27,991 nucleotides of DNA, taken from Spirochaetia bacterium. GTDB lineage: Bacteria > Spirochaetota > Spirochaetia > Treponematales > Breznakiellaceae. Below, piece by piece: positions 1 through 6,794 of this stretch. The stretch lies in NCBI GenBank assembly GCA_025997795.1, contig BNVB01000030.1, positions 1 through 27,991 on the forward strand, read 5' to 3'. The position numbers and the translations under genes were made by a program. A model generated the notes under the pieces. That model saw nothing but the letters and a program-made list of their open reading frames with translations. It searched no databases and was not told where the DNA came from. Position 1 is the stretch's first letter; every line of letters starts with the position of its first letter.

Positions 1-147
1 CTGCTCATCACTGCTCCTTAGATTCAGGCAAAATCCATCATGCATTTAAACAGGGCATTTTATATCAAACGGAAAAAAGATCCGATCGAATTCGACTTTG
101 GCGACAGCAGAGGTGTTACTCGCTAATGCGAAAAACATAAAACAAAT

Positions 148-178
148 TTGACGGCAGGAAAGACTGTGTGCGATTAAT
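148..178 (+). promoter_or_regulatory. weak candidate promoter for the barrel gene
   Basis: A good -35 hexamer TTGACG (148-153) lies 19 bases before ATTAAT (173-178), a poor -10 with long spacing. It sits just ahead of the ribosome site GGAGG (187-191). The rest of positions 1-147 shows no gene or RNA that I recognise; it may hold the tail of an upstream unit. Confidence 0.3.
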
Positions 179-196
179 ATCGCAATGGAGGAAACA

Positions 197-736
197 ATGG
201 GGAAAAAAATGCTGTTCGCGATAATCGCGGCAATGGTTGTTACGGGAAGTGTTTTCGCGCAAAAAGTATCGGTGGCTGTAAATGCTGTGCCATTAGTTAA
301 AGGTTTTATGGTTACAAATGATGTCATTAGCGCTTTTGGAATTGGGCTTAACGGGGAAATAAAAATTGCTTCTAATTACAGCCTCGGTGTTCGCCTGGAT
401 TTGTTCACCGGAAAACAATCTGGCAGCTTGGGCACGGCATCCGAAACATATTTTGGAATAACCGCAAACGGACGCTGGTATCCGCTTTCTGAAACGTTGG
501 AAAAATTTTTTATGGAAGCGGCTTTTGGGTTTAACACCGACAAAATTAAAAACGCTCCTAACGCTCAGTTTACCGGAATTGTCTTTGGACTCAAAGCAGG
601 TTGGAAACATATGTTCGAGAATTCAAAAATATTTGCGGAACCGGGCATAGGTTATGTACTCTCAAAAAGCGGGGCGATGAGTATACCGACCCCGCTTGGC
701 TGGCAGATAGCTTTTAATATCGGTATGGTATTTTAA
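197..736 (+). CDS. small secreted outer-membrane beta-barrel-like protein
   Basis: A 179-residue protein of unknown specific function, probably a small outer-membrane barrel. The N-terminus is a clear signal peptide (MGKKMLFAIIAAMVVTG..., cleavage after SVFA, near residue 21). The rest alternates polar and hydrophobic residues in short strands rich in glycine and aromatic residues, and it ends in phenylalanine, as barrel substrates of the BAM machinery usually do. I chose the ATG at 197 rather than the in-frame ATG at 185 because GGAGG (187-191) is correctly spaced for 197 and would lie inside the longer version. A lipoprotein gene follows 13 bp after the stop, so the two probably share a transcript. 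I see no enzymatic motif; it could instead be a soluble periplasmic beta protein. Confidence 0.8.
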   Translation: MGKKMLFAIIAAMVVTGSVFAQKVSVAVNAVPLVKGFMVTNDVISAFGIGLNGEIKIASNYSLGVRLDLFTGKQSGSLGTASETYFGITANGRWYPLSETLEKFFMEAAFGFNTDKIKNAPNAQFTGIVFGLKAGWKHMFENSKIFAEPGIGYVLSKSGAMSIPTPLGWQIAFNIGMVF

Positions 737-749
737 TCAGGAGGAACAC

Positions 750-1166
750 ATGAAAACAAAAAAAACTTTGGGTTTATTTGGCGGAATGATAGCGTTGTTG
801 GCGCTTTTAAGTGCGGCAGCATTGTTCACCGCGTGTACCGGTGTTTATACCGAGCCGAGCCAGCCGACTGGCGGAGGCGGTTACGGCAGCGATTACGACA
901 TCGGTTACGGCGGCGGTGGCGGAGGTAGTACTATATTACAACCAGGCAGGTACTGGAGTGATAAATCGATTCCAGTTTATATTGATCTCAATTCCAATAT
1001 GACCTTCATTTGGTGTGTTGGCTCAGCCACAGAAGCCGGTACCTGGAGTGAATCAGGGAAAACACTGTCTTTGAAGTCTGGTGGTTCTACTCTTACTGCT
1101 GTTATACAAGACAGCGCACAATTTACTTATCCAATCGTAGGCGGCCAAGTATATAAACGGGATTAA
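750..1166 (+). CDS. glycine-rich lipoprotein
   Basis: A 138-residue predicted lipoprotein. A lysine-rich N-region (MKTKKT) and a long hydrophobic stretch lead to F-T-A-C with Cys29 as the likely lipidated residue, acceptable under relaxed spirochaete lipobox rules. A flexible Gly/Tyr/Ser-rich linker follows (about residues 40-60). The C-terminal half (about 65-138) looks like a small beta domain with repeated Trp/Gly turns, of the kind seen in short lipocalin-like spirochaete lipoproteins; that resemblance is by eye only. AGGAGG lies just upstream of the ATG. It follows the barrel gene closely and is itself followed by a hairpin, so 197-1242 is probably one small envelope operon. The true function is unknown. 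Confidence 0.8.
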   Translation: MKTKKTLGLFGGMIALLALLSAAALFTACTGVYTEPSQPTGGGGYGSDYDIGYGGGGGGSTILQPGRYWSDKSIPVYIDLNSNMTFIWCVGSATEAGTWSESGKTLSLKSGGSTLTAVIQDSAQFTYPIVGGQVYKRD

Positions 1167-1216
1167 CGGACATGGCCCCATGTAGCAACCGCAGATGGTA
1201 GACATCATTTTGTTAC

Positions 1217-1242
1217 TGCCCCTGTTATCCGTGGCAGGGGCA
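1217..1242 (+). terminator. hairpin, probable terminator of the envelope operon
   Basis: Perfect 8-bp inverted repeat TGCCCCTG (1217-1224) / CAGGGGCA (1235-1242) with a 10-base loop, about 50 bp after the lipoprotein stop. The following bases are only moderately T-rich (CATTGTTT), so it is a weak intrinsic terminator or an mRNA-end hairpin. The rest of 1167-1367 shows nothing else recognisable. Confidence 0.5.
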
Positions 1243-1367
1243 CATTGTTTATGGAGGCAAAAAACTTTAAAACAAAAAATTGAATTATAAACAGGTGTTT
1301 TTAGACAGATCTATAGTAGGCCAAGCCCACTTCACAGCTTTTGCAGGTTGTCATAGTTCCACTTTTA

Positions 1368-2159
1368 TCAATCCAGAATTTCCCCTGAAATTGAAATGGT
1401 TACAATCTGCCACGGCAGGAACTTGCCGGAATTTAAGAGAGCGTTCTTGACCGCCTGTTCAATACCGCCGCAGCAGGGAACCTCCATTCTGACGACCGTA
1501 ACGGATTTTAGGTTGTTTTGTTTAATAATTTCCGTCAGTTTTTCGCTATAGTCCCCTTTATCAAGAGGGGAACCTTCGCCCCCTTGGGGCTTGGTTGAGT
1601 GATCAAGAGGGGAACCTTCGCCCCCTTGGGGCTTGGTTGAATGATCAAGTTTTGGGCAGCCTATCAAAACGATTTTATTTTTCATAAAATCATTATGAAA
1701 ATTGCCGTAGGTATAAGCGGCGCAATCTGCGGATACAAGTAAATTTGCACCCTCAAAATAAGGCGCATTGACCGGTACAAGTTTTATTTGTACCGGCCAT
1801 TGATTAAGCTGGCTTTGTGTTTTACCTGCAACAGCAGCTGAATCCTGTGAATCTTCTGCCCGCTTGATTGTTCTGGCGTTACTGCCGGAGCATCCACCAA
1901 CGGAAGGTTTCCCGCCCATTTTGTTATTTATGTTCATCTTTACTGCCTCTTCGTTGTATTCGTTTGCTTCACGTTCTTCAAAAGTAATGGCGCCAGTTGG
2001 ACAAACAGGCAGGCAATTGCCAAGACCATCACAGTAATCGTCCCGTAATAAGCTTGCCTTACCGTCAATAATGCCGATAGCGCCTTCATGACAGGCTTTG
2101 ACACATAGTCCGCAGCCATTACACTTTTCACGATCTATGGTTATGATTTTTCGTACCAC
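1368..2159 (-). CDS. 4Fe-4S ferredoxin-domain protein
   Basis: A 263-residue cytoplasmic iron-sulfur protein. The N-terminal ferredoxin-like domain (about residues 8-60) has one full CxxCxxCxxxC motif (CNGCGLCVKAC) and a second, wider cluster motif (YCDGLGNCLPVCP). A linker with GGCSG follows. The C-terminal domain has further conserved cysteines in the contexts ADCAAY, IGCPKLD and VPCCGG, which suggests another cofactor or redox site. This arrangement is common as an unnamed protein in anaerobes; the electron partner is not known. The start is GTG at 2159, preceded by AAGGAG on the minus strand; an overlapping ATG is out of frame. Between GCPKLD and YSEKL lies an insertion of about 30 residues made of two copies of a 14-residue unit (see the repeat at 1561-1644). 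Confidence 0.85.
   Translation of the reverse strand: MVRKIITIDREKCNGCGLCVKACHEGAIGIIDGKASLLRDDYCDGLGNCLPVCPTGAITFEEREANEYNEEAVKMNINNKMGGKPSVGGCSGSNARTIKRAEDSQDSAAVAGKTQSQLNQWPVQIKLVPVNAPYFEGANLLVSADCAAYTYGNFHNDFMKNKIVLIGCPKLDHSTKPQGGEGSPLDHSTKPQGGEGSPLDKGDYSEKLTEIIKQNNLKSVTVVRMEVPCCGGIEQAVKNALLNSGKFLPWQIVTISISGEILD
1561..1644. repeat. two tandem 42-bp repeats inside a coding sequence
   Basis: Copies at 1561-1602 and 1603-1644 are identical except G at 1599 versus A at 1641. Each is 14 codons, so the reading frame of the iron-sulfur protein is kept (minus-strand peptide DHSTKPQGGEGSPL twice). Each unit contains the small palindrome GCCCCcttGGGGC. The unit resembles protein-coding-compatible dispersed palindromic elements rather than ordinary slippage repeats. 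Confidence 0.9.
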
Positions 2160-2244
2160 ATTAAACTCCTTGTTTATTTATCCAGGCAGGCAAAAAAAGT
2201 TAACAGCCGTTCTTGCTTGCGCTGTTTCCATCATTAGTCCTGTC

Positions 2245-2475
2245 TTATGCGGAGGTCGAAATCTTTTCCCGCACGATCTCACCAATAACTTCCGAAAGAC
2301 TATGGTGGGTAACAGAGGCTTTCGCTTGCAAATATGTTGCAGTTACTGGATCGAGAGAAACCATAGTAAAGCCGGAGCGGGTCAAAAACCCGGGTTTGCT
2401 CGTGTCTATTTCGGGTGTTGTTTTTGTCCAAAGTTCATCTAAAGCATCTGCCTCTTCTTCGGTCATTCTTGCCAT
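2245..2475 (-). CDS. small antitoxin-like protein
   Basis: A 76-residue acidic protein with no assigned function. AGGAGG sits at ideal distance before the ATG at 2475, which supports it as a real gene. The N-terminus is highly charged (MARMTEEEADALDELWTK) and the C-terminal part is helical (SLSEVIGEIVREKI), as in small type II antitoxins of the BrnA or ribbon-helix-helix kind. This is resemblance only. No toxin gene lies immediately beside it: the minus-strand neighbour downstream is the iron-sulfur protein and upstream is AT-rich sequence. It may be an orphan left after the neighbouring AT-rich segment decayed. Confidence 0.6.
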   Translation of the reverse strand: MARMTEEEADALDELWTKTTPEIDTSKPGFLTRSGFTMVSLDPVTATYLQAKASVTHHSLSEVIGEIVREKISTSA

Positions 2476-2699
2476 ATTTCCTCCTACATCTTTATTTTAC
2501 CCCAAGAAGTCCAAAAATGAAACTTATTCGTCCCAAGCGGGTAAAAATCACTCTTTTCCCCATTTTCCCTCAAAAAATGCCTCCACCGTTGGTAATTTTA
2601 CCCCAAAAGAGGGCAATTCACCATCTACAAAAGGAGAACACCTGAATGTTAAAATCAAGCGACTGGAGCATTACCATCAAAAAATCGTTCTAAAAAGTG

Positions 2700-2728
2700 T
2701 TAAGAATCAATTGCCATGATACTATAAT
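2700..2728 (+). promoter_or_regulatory. candidate sigma-70-type promoter of the decayed ATPase gene
   Basis: TTAAGA (2700-2705) and a perfect TATAAT (2723-2728) are separated by 17 bases. They are followed by AAGGAG (2747-2752) and a GTG start at 2759. The stretch 2476-2699 upstream shows no gene that I can support. Confidence 0.55.
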
Positions 2729-2907
2729 TAGATATATACACCATCCAAGGAGAAACTTGTGCTGAAAAACTGGTCTGTTTCAAACTTTAAACCAATGGCA
2801 TGTAAAAGGGGTATTGAAGTGAAATGATACAGAAAAAGAGTTCAAGAGGCATAATTGTATAAAAAAATATAATATTTGAGCGAAGCTGACTAATAAGGAG
2901 ATACAAA

Positions 2908-3246
2908 ATGTCAACTGGCGGTGTGTTTTTTAGAGGTAATAAAACAGATATCGATATGGTAGAAGACTTAATAAATCAACTCCCCGTTTCGGAAGAAGAT
3001 TTTAACAATATGCCAAATGAAAATAATATAGTAAAAACTTTTCTTACAAATTTTATTGATTATTATGGTGAAGAAGATTGGGTGTTTGAAGAAATTTGGT
3101 ATCATTCTTATGATTTAAAAAGGTTAGAAGAAAATTTACTTTTCCTGGATATTGGTTATGAAGGTAGGTCTAGCCTTGGTCAATTTTATTCGGAAGAATG
3201 GGCATCCGCATTTTGGAAGAATTGGAAAATCATAAAGGTAAATTAG
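2908..3246 (+). CDS. fragment: middle part of the decayed ATPase
   Basis: A 112-residue open frame with a usable ribosome site (AAGGAG at about 2896, then ATG at 2908). The sequence is acidic and rich in Asn and aromatic residues and contains no motif that I can name. It ends where the overlapping frame beginning before 3198 continues, which looks like a frameshift within one ancestral gene. It could be translated as a separate small protein, but I think it is a remnant. Confidence 0.45.
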   Translation: MSTGGVFFRGNKTDIDMVEDLINQLPVSEEDFNNMPNENNIVKTFLTNFIDYYGEEDWVFEEIWYHSYDLKRLEENLLFLDIGYEGRSSLGQFYSEEWASAFWKNWKIIKVN

Positions 3247-3728
3247 CTATTCTTATATTAGATTTCTTTATCGAATATTGGAATAAATATGTTAATGATT
3301 CTTTAGATAAAACACTGGGGCTTTTACCACAATCAAATCAAAAAGAGTTAGAAAAATATAAAGAATATGAAAAGATATTAAAAAATCATATAGAAAGCAT
3401 AAATTTTGCAATATCAGATGTGTCAACATTAATAAGTAAATATCTCTCTGATTTTTATAATTACTTTTCGAAAGGAATTCATTACCTCGGGCCGCTTCGT
3501 GAAGATCCAAAGCCACTTTACCCATTCCCCAATAATGATAATTCATTTGATTTAGGCAGGAAAGGGGAGAATACAGCCGGCGTCCTGTTTTTATATGGTC
3601 AAAAACTAATAAAAGGTATTACCCTCCCTAATCAAGATGAGGATAAAGAAAACAATAATAATCAAATCAGTATTAATGAAGTAGTAAAAAAATGTCTCGA
3701 ATATATCGGTATCGCAGATGATATATGA
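3198..3728 (+). CDS. fragment: DUF3696-like segment of the ATPase
   Basis: A 176-residue open frame overlapping the previous fragment by about 49 bp in another frame, with no ribosome site at its ATG. Residues about 45-90 look like a helical, possibly coiled-coil region. Residues about 95-125 carry the LGPLRE...GRKGE block characteristic of the ATPase family. The remainder (QISINEVVKKCLEYIGIADDI) matches the helix before the missing C-terminal ATPase half. It is most likely non-functional. Confidence 0.5.
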   Translation: MGIRILEELENHKGKLAILILDFFIEYWNKYVNDSLDKTLGLLPQSNQKELEKYKEYEKILKNHIESINFAISDVSTLISKYLSDFYNYFSKGIHYLGPLREDPKPLYPFPNNDNSFDLGRKGENTAGVLFLYGQKLIKGITLPNQDEDKENNNNQISINEVVKKCLEYIGIADDI

Positions 3729-3752
3729 ATATCTTTCTAAGGAGAGCATAGC

Positions 3753-4403
3753 ATGCAATTAGACTTTGGTATTGTACCACAGAATAGACAGCAACAAGAT
3801 CTCTATATAGTTGCATATAAATGTGCGGAACTTCATACATATTATAAATGTAACGATTGCAATAATTGTCAATGGAATATAGATCTAATGGGATATGCAT
3901 CTACTGAAACTAGGCTTATTAAAGCGCGTGCTGCAATTGATTATGCTAATAAGTACAATACTTATAATAAAATAATGAGCGATGACCGTAAGCTATGTGT
4001 CGGTTTAATAATCTTTATTATCATTGGTATAATTGTCTTTAGACATCTTGAATTTGGTGATCCAGAAAATACATACCAATACCCATCTACTACTGCGGCG
4101 TACGATGCAATGATTCCGTATGTAAGAAAGACACAACAGTTATTACGTGATGTTAACAAAGACGGTAAGATAAACTGTATAGATTATGCAGTTGTATTCT
4201 ATGAAGTCACACCGAATAGTAAAATAATACACTGCTGGGATTACAGAGACCTTAATCACTTGCTAAATAAAGTAGGTGATCTGTACATAGAACCGCAGGC
4301 ACGTGATGGCAGACCTGGAACATTATGGCCCATGTCATTTCCTGGATCTGTTAAGAAAGACGAAACACAGAAGTATGCTGTGTATGCACGTGCGAGACAA
4401 TGA
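3753..4403 (+). CDS. membrane protein with EF-hand/dockerin-like loop
   Basis: A 216-residue protein of unknown function in the AT-rich island, with AAGGAG 8 bases before the ATG. Residues 1-78 are polar and contain a cysteine cluster (C24, C33, C36, C39; spaced CxxCxxC) that could bind a metal. Residues 80-97 form one strong membrane helix (CVGLIIFIIIGIIVF). After it, residues 133-144 read DVNKDGKINCID, a textbook D-x-N-x-D-G-x-I-x-x-x-D calcium loop of the EF-hand/dockerin type, followed by YAVVFYE. With the helix as anchor, the loop domain would face the opposite side from the cysteine domain. It begins 24 bp after the decayed ATPase and may belong to the same acquired segment. Only one loop is visible, so a true dockerin (two loops) is unlikely. 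Confidence 0.7.
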   Translation: MQLDFGIVPQNRQQQDLYIVAYKCAELHTYYKCNDCNNCQWNIDLMGYASTETRLIKARAAIDYANKYNTYNKIMSDDRKLCVGLIIFIIIGIIVFRHLEFGDPENTYQYPSTTAAYDAMIPYVRKTQQLLRDVNKDGKINCIDYAVVFYEVTPNSKIIHCWDYRDLNHLLNKVGDLYIEPQARDGRPGTLWPMSFPGSVKKDETQKYAVYARARQ

Positions 4404-4465
4404 TAAATGATACATTGTAATGTCTTAGTCGGTTCGGAATGCTGGCACAGAGGTAACAGCCATCA

Positions 4466-5575
4466 TTAAGGATACCGCTTTTTAAAAACCTTTACACGGG
4501 CAGAGGCGGCGGCGTTCAGCGGCGAACGGTCACCCCGGAGCAGGTACTGTTCGCCAATGCCCGCCACCATGGCGCCGTTATCGCCGCAGAGTTCCGGCGG
4601 TGGAAAAAGTACCCGCAATTCCCGGTGTTCCGCCAGCCTGGCGCGGAGGTACGAATTGGCCGCTACTCCGCCGCCTGCAACAATGGTGTTTAGCCCCGTA
4701 TCTTCCGCGGCCCGGAGCAGGGGGCGCAGCAGGATTTCTACAGCGGTTTTTTGAAACGATGCGGCAATGTCGGCGGTTTCTGTTTCCCCGCGGGGTTTTG
4801 CCCGGAACTGTTCCAGTTGATTTACCACGGCGGTTTTTAAACCCGAATACGAAACATCATACCGGTGATCGTTTCCCTGTTTATCAAGCTTGTAAAGTTT
4901 AGGCAGGGGAAAGGTAAAGGCTTCGCTGTCTCCTTCCCGGGCAAGTTTTTCTATAGCCGCCCCGCCGGGATACCCAAAACCATAAAACTTTGCCACCTTG
5001 TCAAAGGCTTCGCCCACCGCATCGTCGATGGTTGTGCCCAGGACGCTCACATCGTCAAAGTTACCGGCCCGGCAAATAACACTGTGGCCCCCTGAAACAA
5101 GGAGGCCAAGGAACGGATACTCCGCCGCCATGTTTTTGTCACAGGAACAAGACGTTTCATCTGTTGGCGCTTTATCCGTTGCTTTATCCGTTACTCTATC
5201 CGTTAATGGATACTTAAGCCGGGAAGCATAAAGGTGGGCCAAAAGATGATCAACGGCTATAAAGGGAATGTTCCGGGCCCAGGCAAAGGCTTTGGCAAAG
5301 TTAAGACCCACAAGGAGCGAACCAAGCAGGCCCGGCTGGGCAGTGGCGGCGGCTCCTTCCACTTCGGCGGGAGTGATGCCCGCTTTTTTAAGGGCCTCGT
5401 TTACGACGTCGTAGATCCATTCGGTGTGTTTGCGGCTGGCAATTTCCGGAACAACTCCCTGCCAGGGGGCATGCCAGGGAATTTGCGTGGCCACCACATT
5501 GGAAAGGATAATCCCGCCGTCCACTACCGCGGCGGCGCATTCATCGCAGGATGTTTCTATGCCCAGAACTTTCAT
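4466..5575 (-). CDS. tsaD: tRNA N6-threonylcarbamoyladenosine transferase TsaD
   Basis: TsaD (Kae1/Gcp/YgjD family) transfers the threonylcarbamoyl group from threonylcarbamoyl-AMP to A37 of ANN-decoding tRNAs, acting with TsaB and TsaE in the cytoplasm. The 369-residue protein starts MKVLGIETSCDE, the family signature. It has the metal-binding HxxxH at H110/H114 (DHLLAH), SGGHS after residue 160, and GDNGAMVAG near the C-terminus. I chose the ATG at 5575; the longer open frame upstream overlaps the deacetylase gene and has no homologous character. The ribosome site is poor, and the deacetylase stop is 8 bp upstream, so translational coupling is likely. Residues about 123-152 are a hydrophilic insertion (TDKATDKA and a Cys pair) absent from usual TsaD proteins and built on a 12-bp DNA repeat. 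Confidence 0.95.
   Translation of the reverse strand: MKVLGIETSCDECAAAVVDGGIILSNVVATQIPWHAPWQGVVPEIASRKHTEWIYDVVNEALKKAGITPAEVEGAAATAQPGLLGSLLVGLNFAKAFAWARNIPFIAVDHLLAHLYASRLKYPLTDRVTDKATDKAPTDETSCSCDKNMAAEYPFLGLLVSGGHSVICRAGNFDDVSVLGTTIDDAVGEAFDKVAKFYGFGYPGGAAIEKLAREGDSEAFTFPLPKLYKLDKQGNDHRYDVSYSGLKTAVVNQLEQFRAKPRGETETADIAASFQKTAVEILLRPLLRAAEDTGLNTIVAGGGVAANSYLRARLAEHRELRVLFPPPELCGDNGAMVAGIGEQYLLRGDRSPLNAAASARVKVFKKRYP
5171..5206. repeat. 3 x 12-bp tandem repeat within tsaD
   Basis: Units TTTATCCGTTGC, TTTATCCGTTAC and TCTATCCGTTAA follow one another without gaps. On the minus strand they encode a TDKA-like repeat in the TsaD insertion. The length is a multiple of three, so the frame is unaffected. 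Confidence 0.8.
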
Positions 5576-5583
5576 GCGGCCTG

Positions 5584-6696
5584 TTACTTGCCCCGGTCCA
5601 TTGCGCGGGATACGGTGGCAAAGGAAAAACCCCGCTGGATAAGCTTTGGATACATTTCGGTAAGGATGGCGGCAAGTTTGGGGGACCAGGTATGGCCAAT
5701 AAGAATCGCCGTGCCGTTTTGTTCCGCTTTTTTGCACCCCGCTTCCAGGGCGGCAAGGATCGATTCCCGGTCCTGTTCGTTATCAAGAAAAATATCCCGC
5801 TGGGCAATGGAAAAACCAAGTTCTTTGGCAATGAGTGGAGCGGCAGTGTCGGCGATGGTTCTGGAATCAAGAAAGACCAGGGCGCTGTCCCGGCTTAGCT
5901 CCAGCACGGGCCGCATAATGGCGGGGTCCATGGTGGCTTTTGATCCTTCATGGTTATTAAAGCCCGTTACCGGGCCGATTTCGTTAAGATTTTTCACGAG
6001 GATTTCTTTAAGCTCGGCGGGGCTCATGCCTGTTTTTATTGCCCCCGGTCCGGGATCCTGGCCGCCCAGGGGTTCCATGGGCTGGTGGAGAAAAAGTTCT
6101 TTACCGGAAGCACGAACCCGCCGGGCGGCTTCTACCGAATTGGGAAGCCCCGGCAAAACGGCGATGGTAAGGGGGCCGGGAAAAGTTAGGAAGGGATCCA
6201 GTTCCCGTAAATTGTTCCCCGCATCGTCAATCACCAGCACAAGAATTCCCTTGCGGCTTACGGGACCTGGCTGTTTGCCGCTTGCTCCGGGAGCCGCGGG
6301 TACGCCGTCCGTTGTGCCGCCGCCCGCTGTGCCTGAAGCGCTGGCGGCATCAGTTCCGGAACCCGCCGCTTCCAGGATTGCATCTTCCAGTTCAGGCAGT
6401 ATACCGGTATCCGGGCCTTCCGGTGTAGGTTCCAACTTTAGTGGAAACCGGGAATCCGCGTCTGCACCGGTCTCCGCAAATTCCGGTGCGGGTCGTGGTT
6501 CCGCCGTTTCCAGCGAAATAGCCGCCTGATTGCCCGATAAGGCGGAGCGGACCGCGAAAAAACCACCGGCTCCCAGGACAACGGCGCAAATTACCGCCGC
6601 CGCTCTTAGGGCGGCCTTGACGCCGTCTTCAAAGCGGCGCTTTTTCCGGGGTTTTCGTTCTTTTGGCTGTTTGGCCCTACGTTCTTTTGTTTTCAC
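5584..6696 (-). CDS. divergent polysaccharide deacetylase family protein
   Basis: A 370-residue membrane-anchored protein of the divergent polysaccharide deacetylase family (DUF610, YibQ-like). A very basic N-terminus (about residues 1-28) leads into one membrane helix (about 30-50). A low-complexity Pro/Ala/Gly/Thr linker follows (about 55-148), then the catalytic-like domain. The domain shows the family landmarks VLVIDDAG, LHQPMEP, GFNNHEGS, LDSRT and ILIGHTW. The family resembles NodB-type metal-dependent deacetylases, and the domain probably sits in the periplasm; the natural substrate is unknown. The start is GTG at 6696 with no ribosome site. tsaD follows 8 bp downstream. A divergent HAD gene starts 98 bp away on the other strand. 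Confidence 0.85.
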   Translation of the reverse strand: MKTKERRAKQPKERKPRKKRRFEDGVKAALRAAAVICAVVLGAGGFFAVRSALSGNQAAISLETAEPRPAPEFAETGADADSRFPLKLEPTPEGPDTGILPELEDAILEAAGSGTDAASASGTAGGGTTDGVPAAPGASGKQPGPVSRKGILVLVIDDAGNNLRELDPFLTFPGPLTIAVLPGLPNSVEAARRVRASGKELFLHQPMEPLGGQDPGPGAIKTGMSPAELKEILVKNLNEIGPVTGFNNHEGSKATMDPAIMRPVLELSRDSALVFLDSRTIADTAAPLIAKELGFSIAQRDIFLDNEQDRESILAALEAGCKKAEQNGTAILIGHTWSPKLAAILTEMYPKLIQRGFSFATVSRAMDRGK

Positions 6697-6759
6697 CTGT
6701 TATAAACATAATCGGGAAATAAGCTCCGTGAAAAGAGGGTTTTTTGCATTTTCTTGCTA

Positions 6760-6788
6760 TTGAACTCCCGCCATTTAGGGTTTATTCT
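6760..6788 (+). promoter_or_regulatory. candidate promoter giving a leaderless HAD-operon transcript
   Basis: TTGAAC (6760-6765) and TATTCT (6783-6788) are 17 bases apart. The ATG at 6795 begins only 6 bases after the -10, and no ribosome site is visible. Transcription would start at or next to the start codon. Confidence 0.45.
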
Positions 6789-6794
6789 AATAAC

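Larger units (their letters stand above)
2759..3728 (+). pseudogene. decayed AAA ATPase gene (DUF3696-like)
   Basis: Three pieces look like one broken ATPase. At 2759-2827 a GTG with a good ribosome site begins VLKNWSVSNFKPM, the typical opening of OLD/SMC-like AAA ATPases, but it stops after 22 codons, where the Walker A loop should follow. A second open stretch (2908-3246) and a third (3198-3728, another frame) carry middle-domain sequence. The third contains HYLGPLREDPKPLYP and FDLGRKGENTAGVL, which I recognise as the segment typical of DUF3696-type ATPases. It ends at GIADDI with no Walker B or signature part. The gene has therefore lost its P-loop region and its C-terminus. The DNA is strikingly AT-rich relative to the flanking genes, which suggests horizontal acquisition. 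Such ATPases often occur in phage-defence or DNA-repair loci; that role is inference. Confidence 0.55.

Noticed and set aside
46..327. Minus-strand 93-codon frame near the window start
   Set aside because: It overlaps the signal peptide of the barrel gene, and I see no ribosome site or recognisable motif.
2213..2719. Plus-strand 168-codon frame across the antitoxin-like gene and the AT-rich gap
   Set aside because: It is antisense to a better-supported gene, without ribosome site or motif.
4440..4465. TGGCAC at 4444-4449 as half of a sigma-54 promoter
   Set aside because: The required TTGC element at the right spacing is absent. I found no good -24/-12 pair by eye anywhere in the window.
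5234..6529. Long plus-strand open frame of 431 codons opposite tsaD and the deacetylase
   Set aside because: It is antisense to two recognised genes, has low-complexity composition and no recognisable domain; GC-rich third positions leave stops rare on the other strand.
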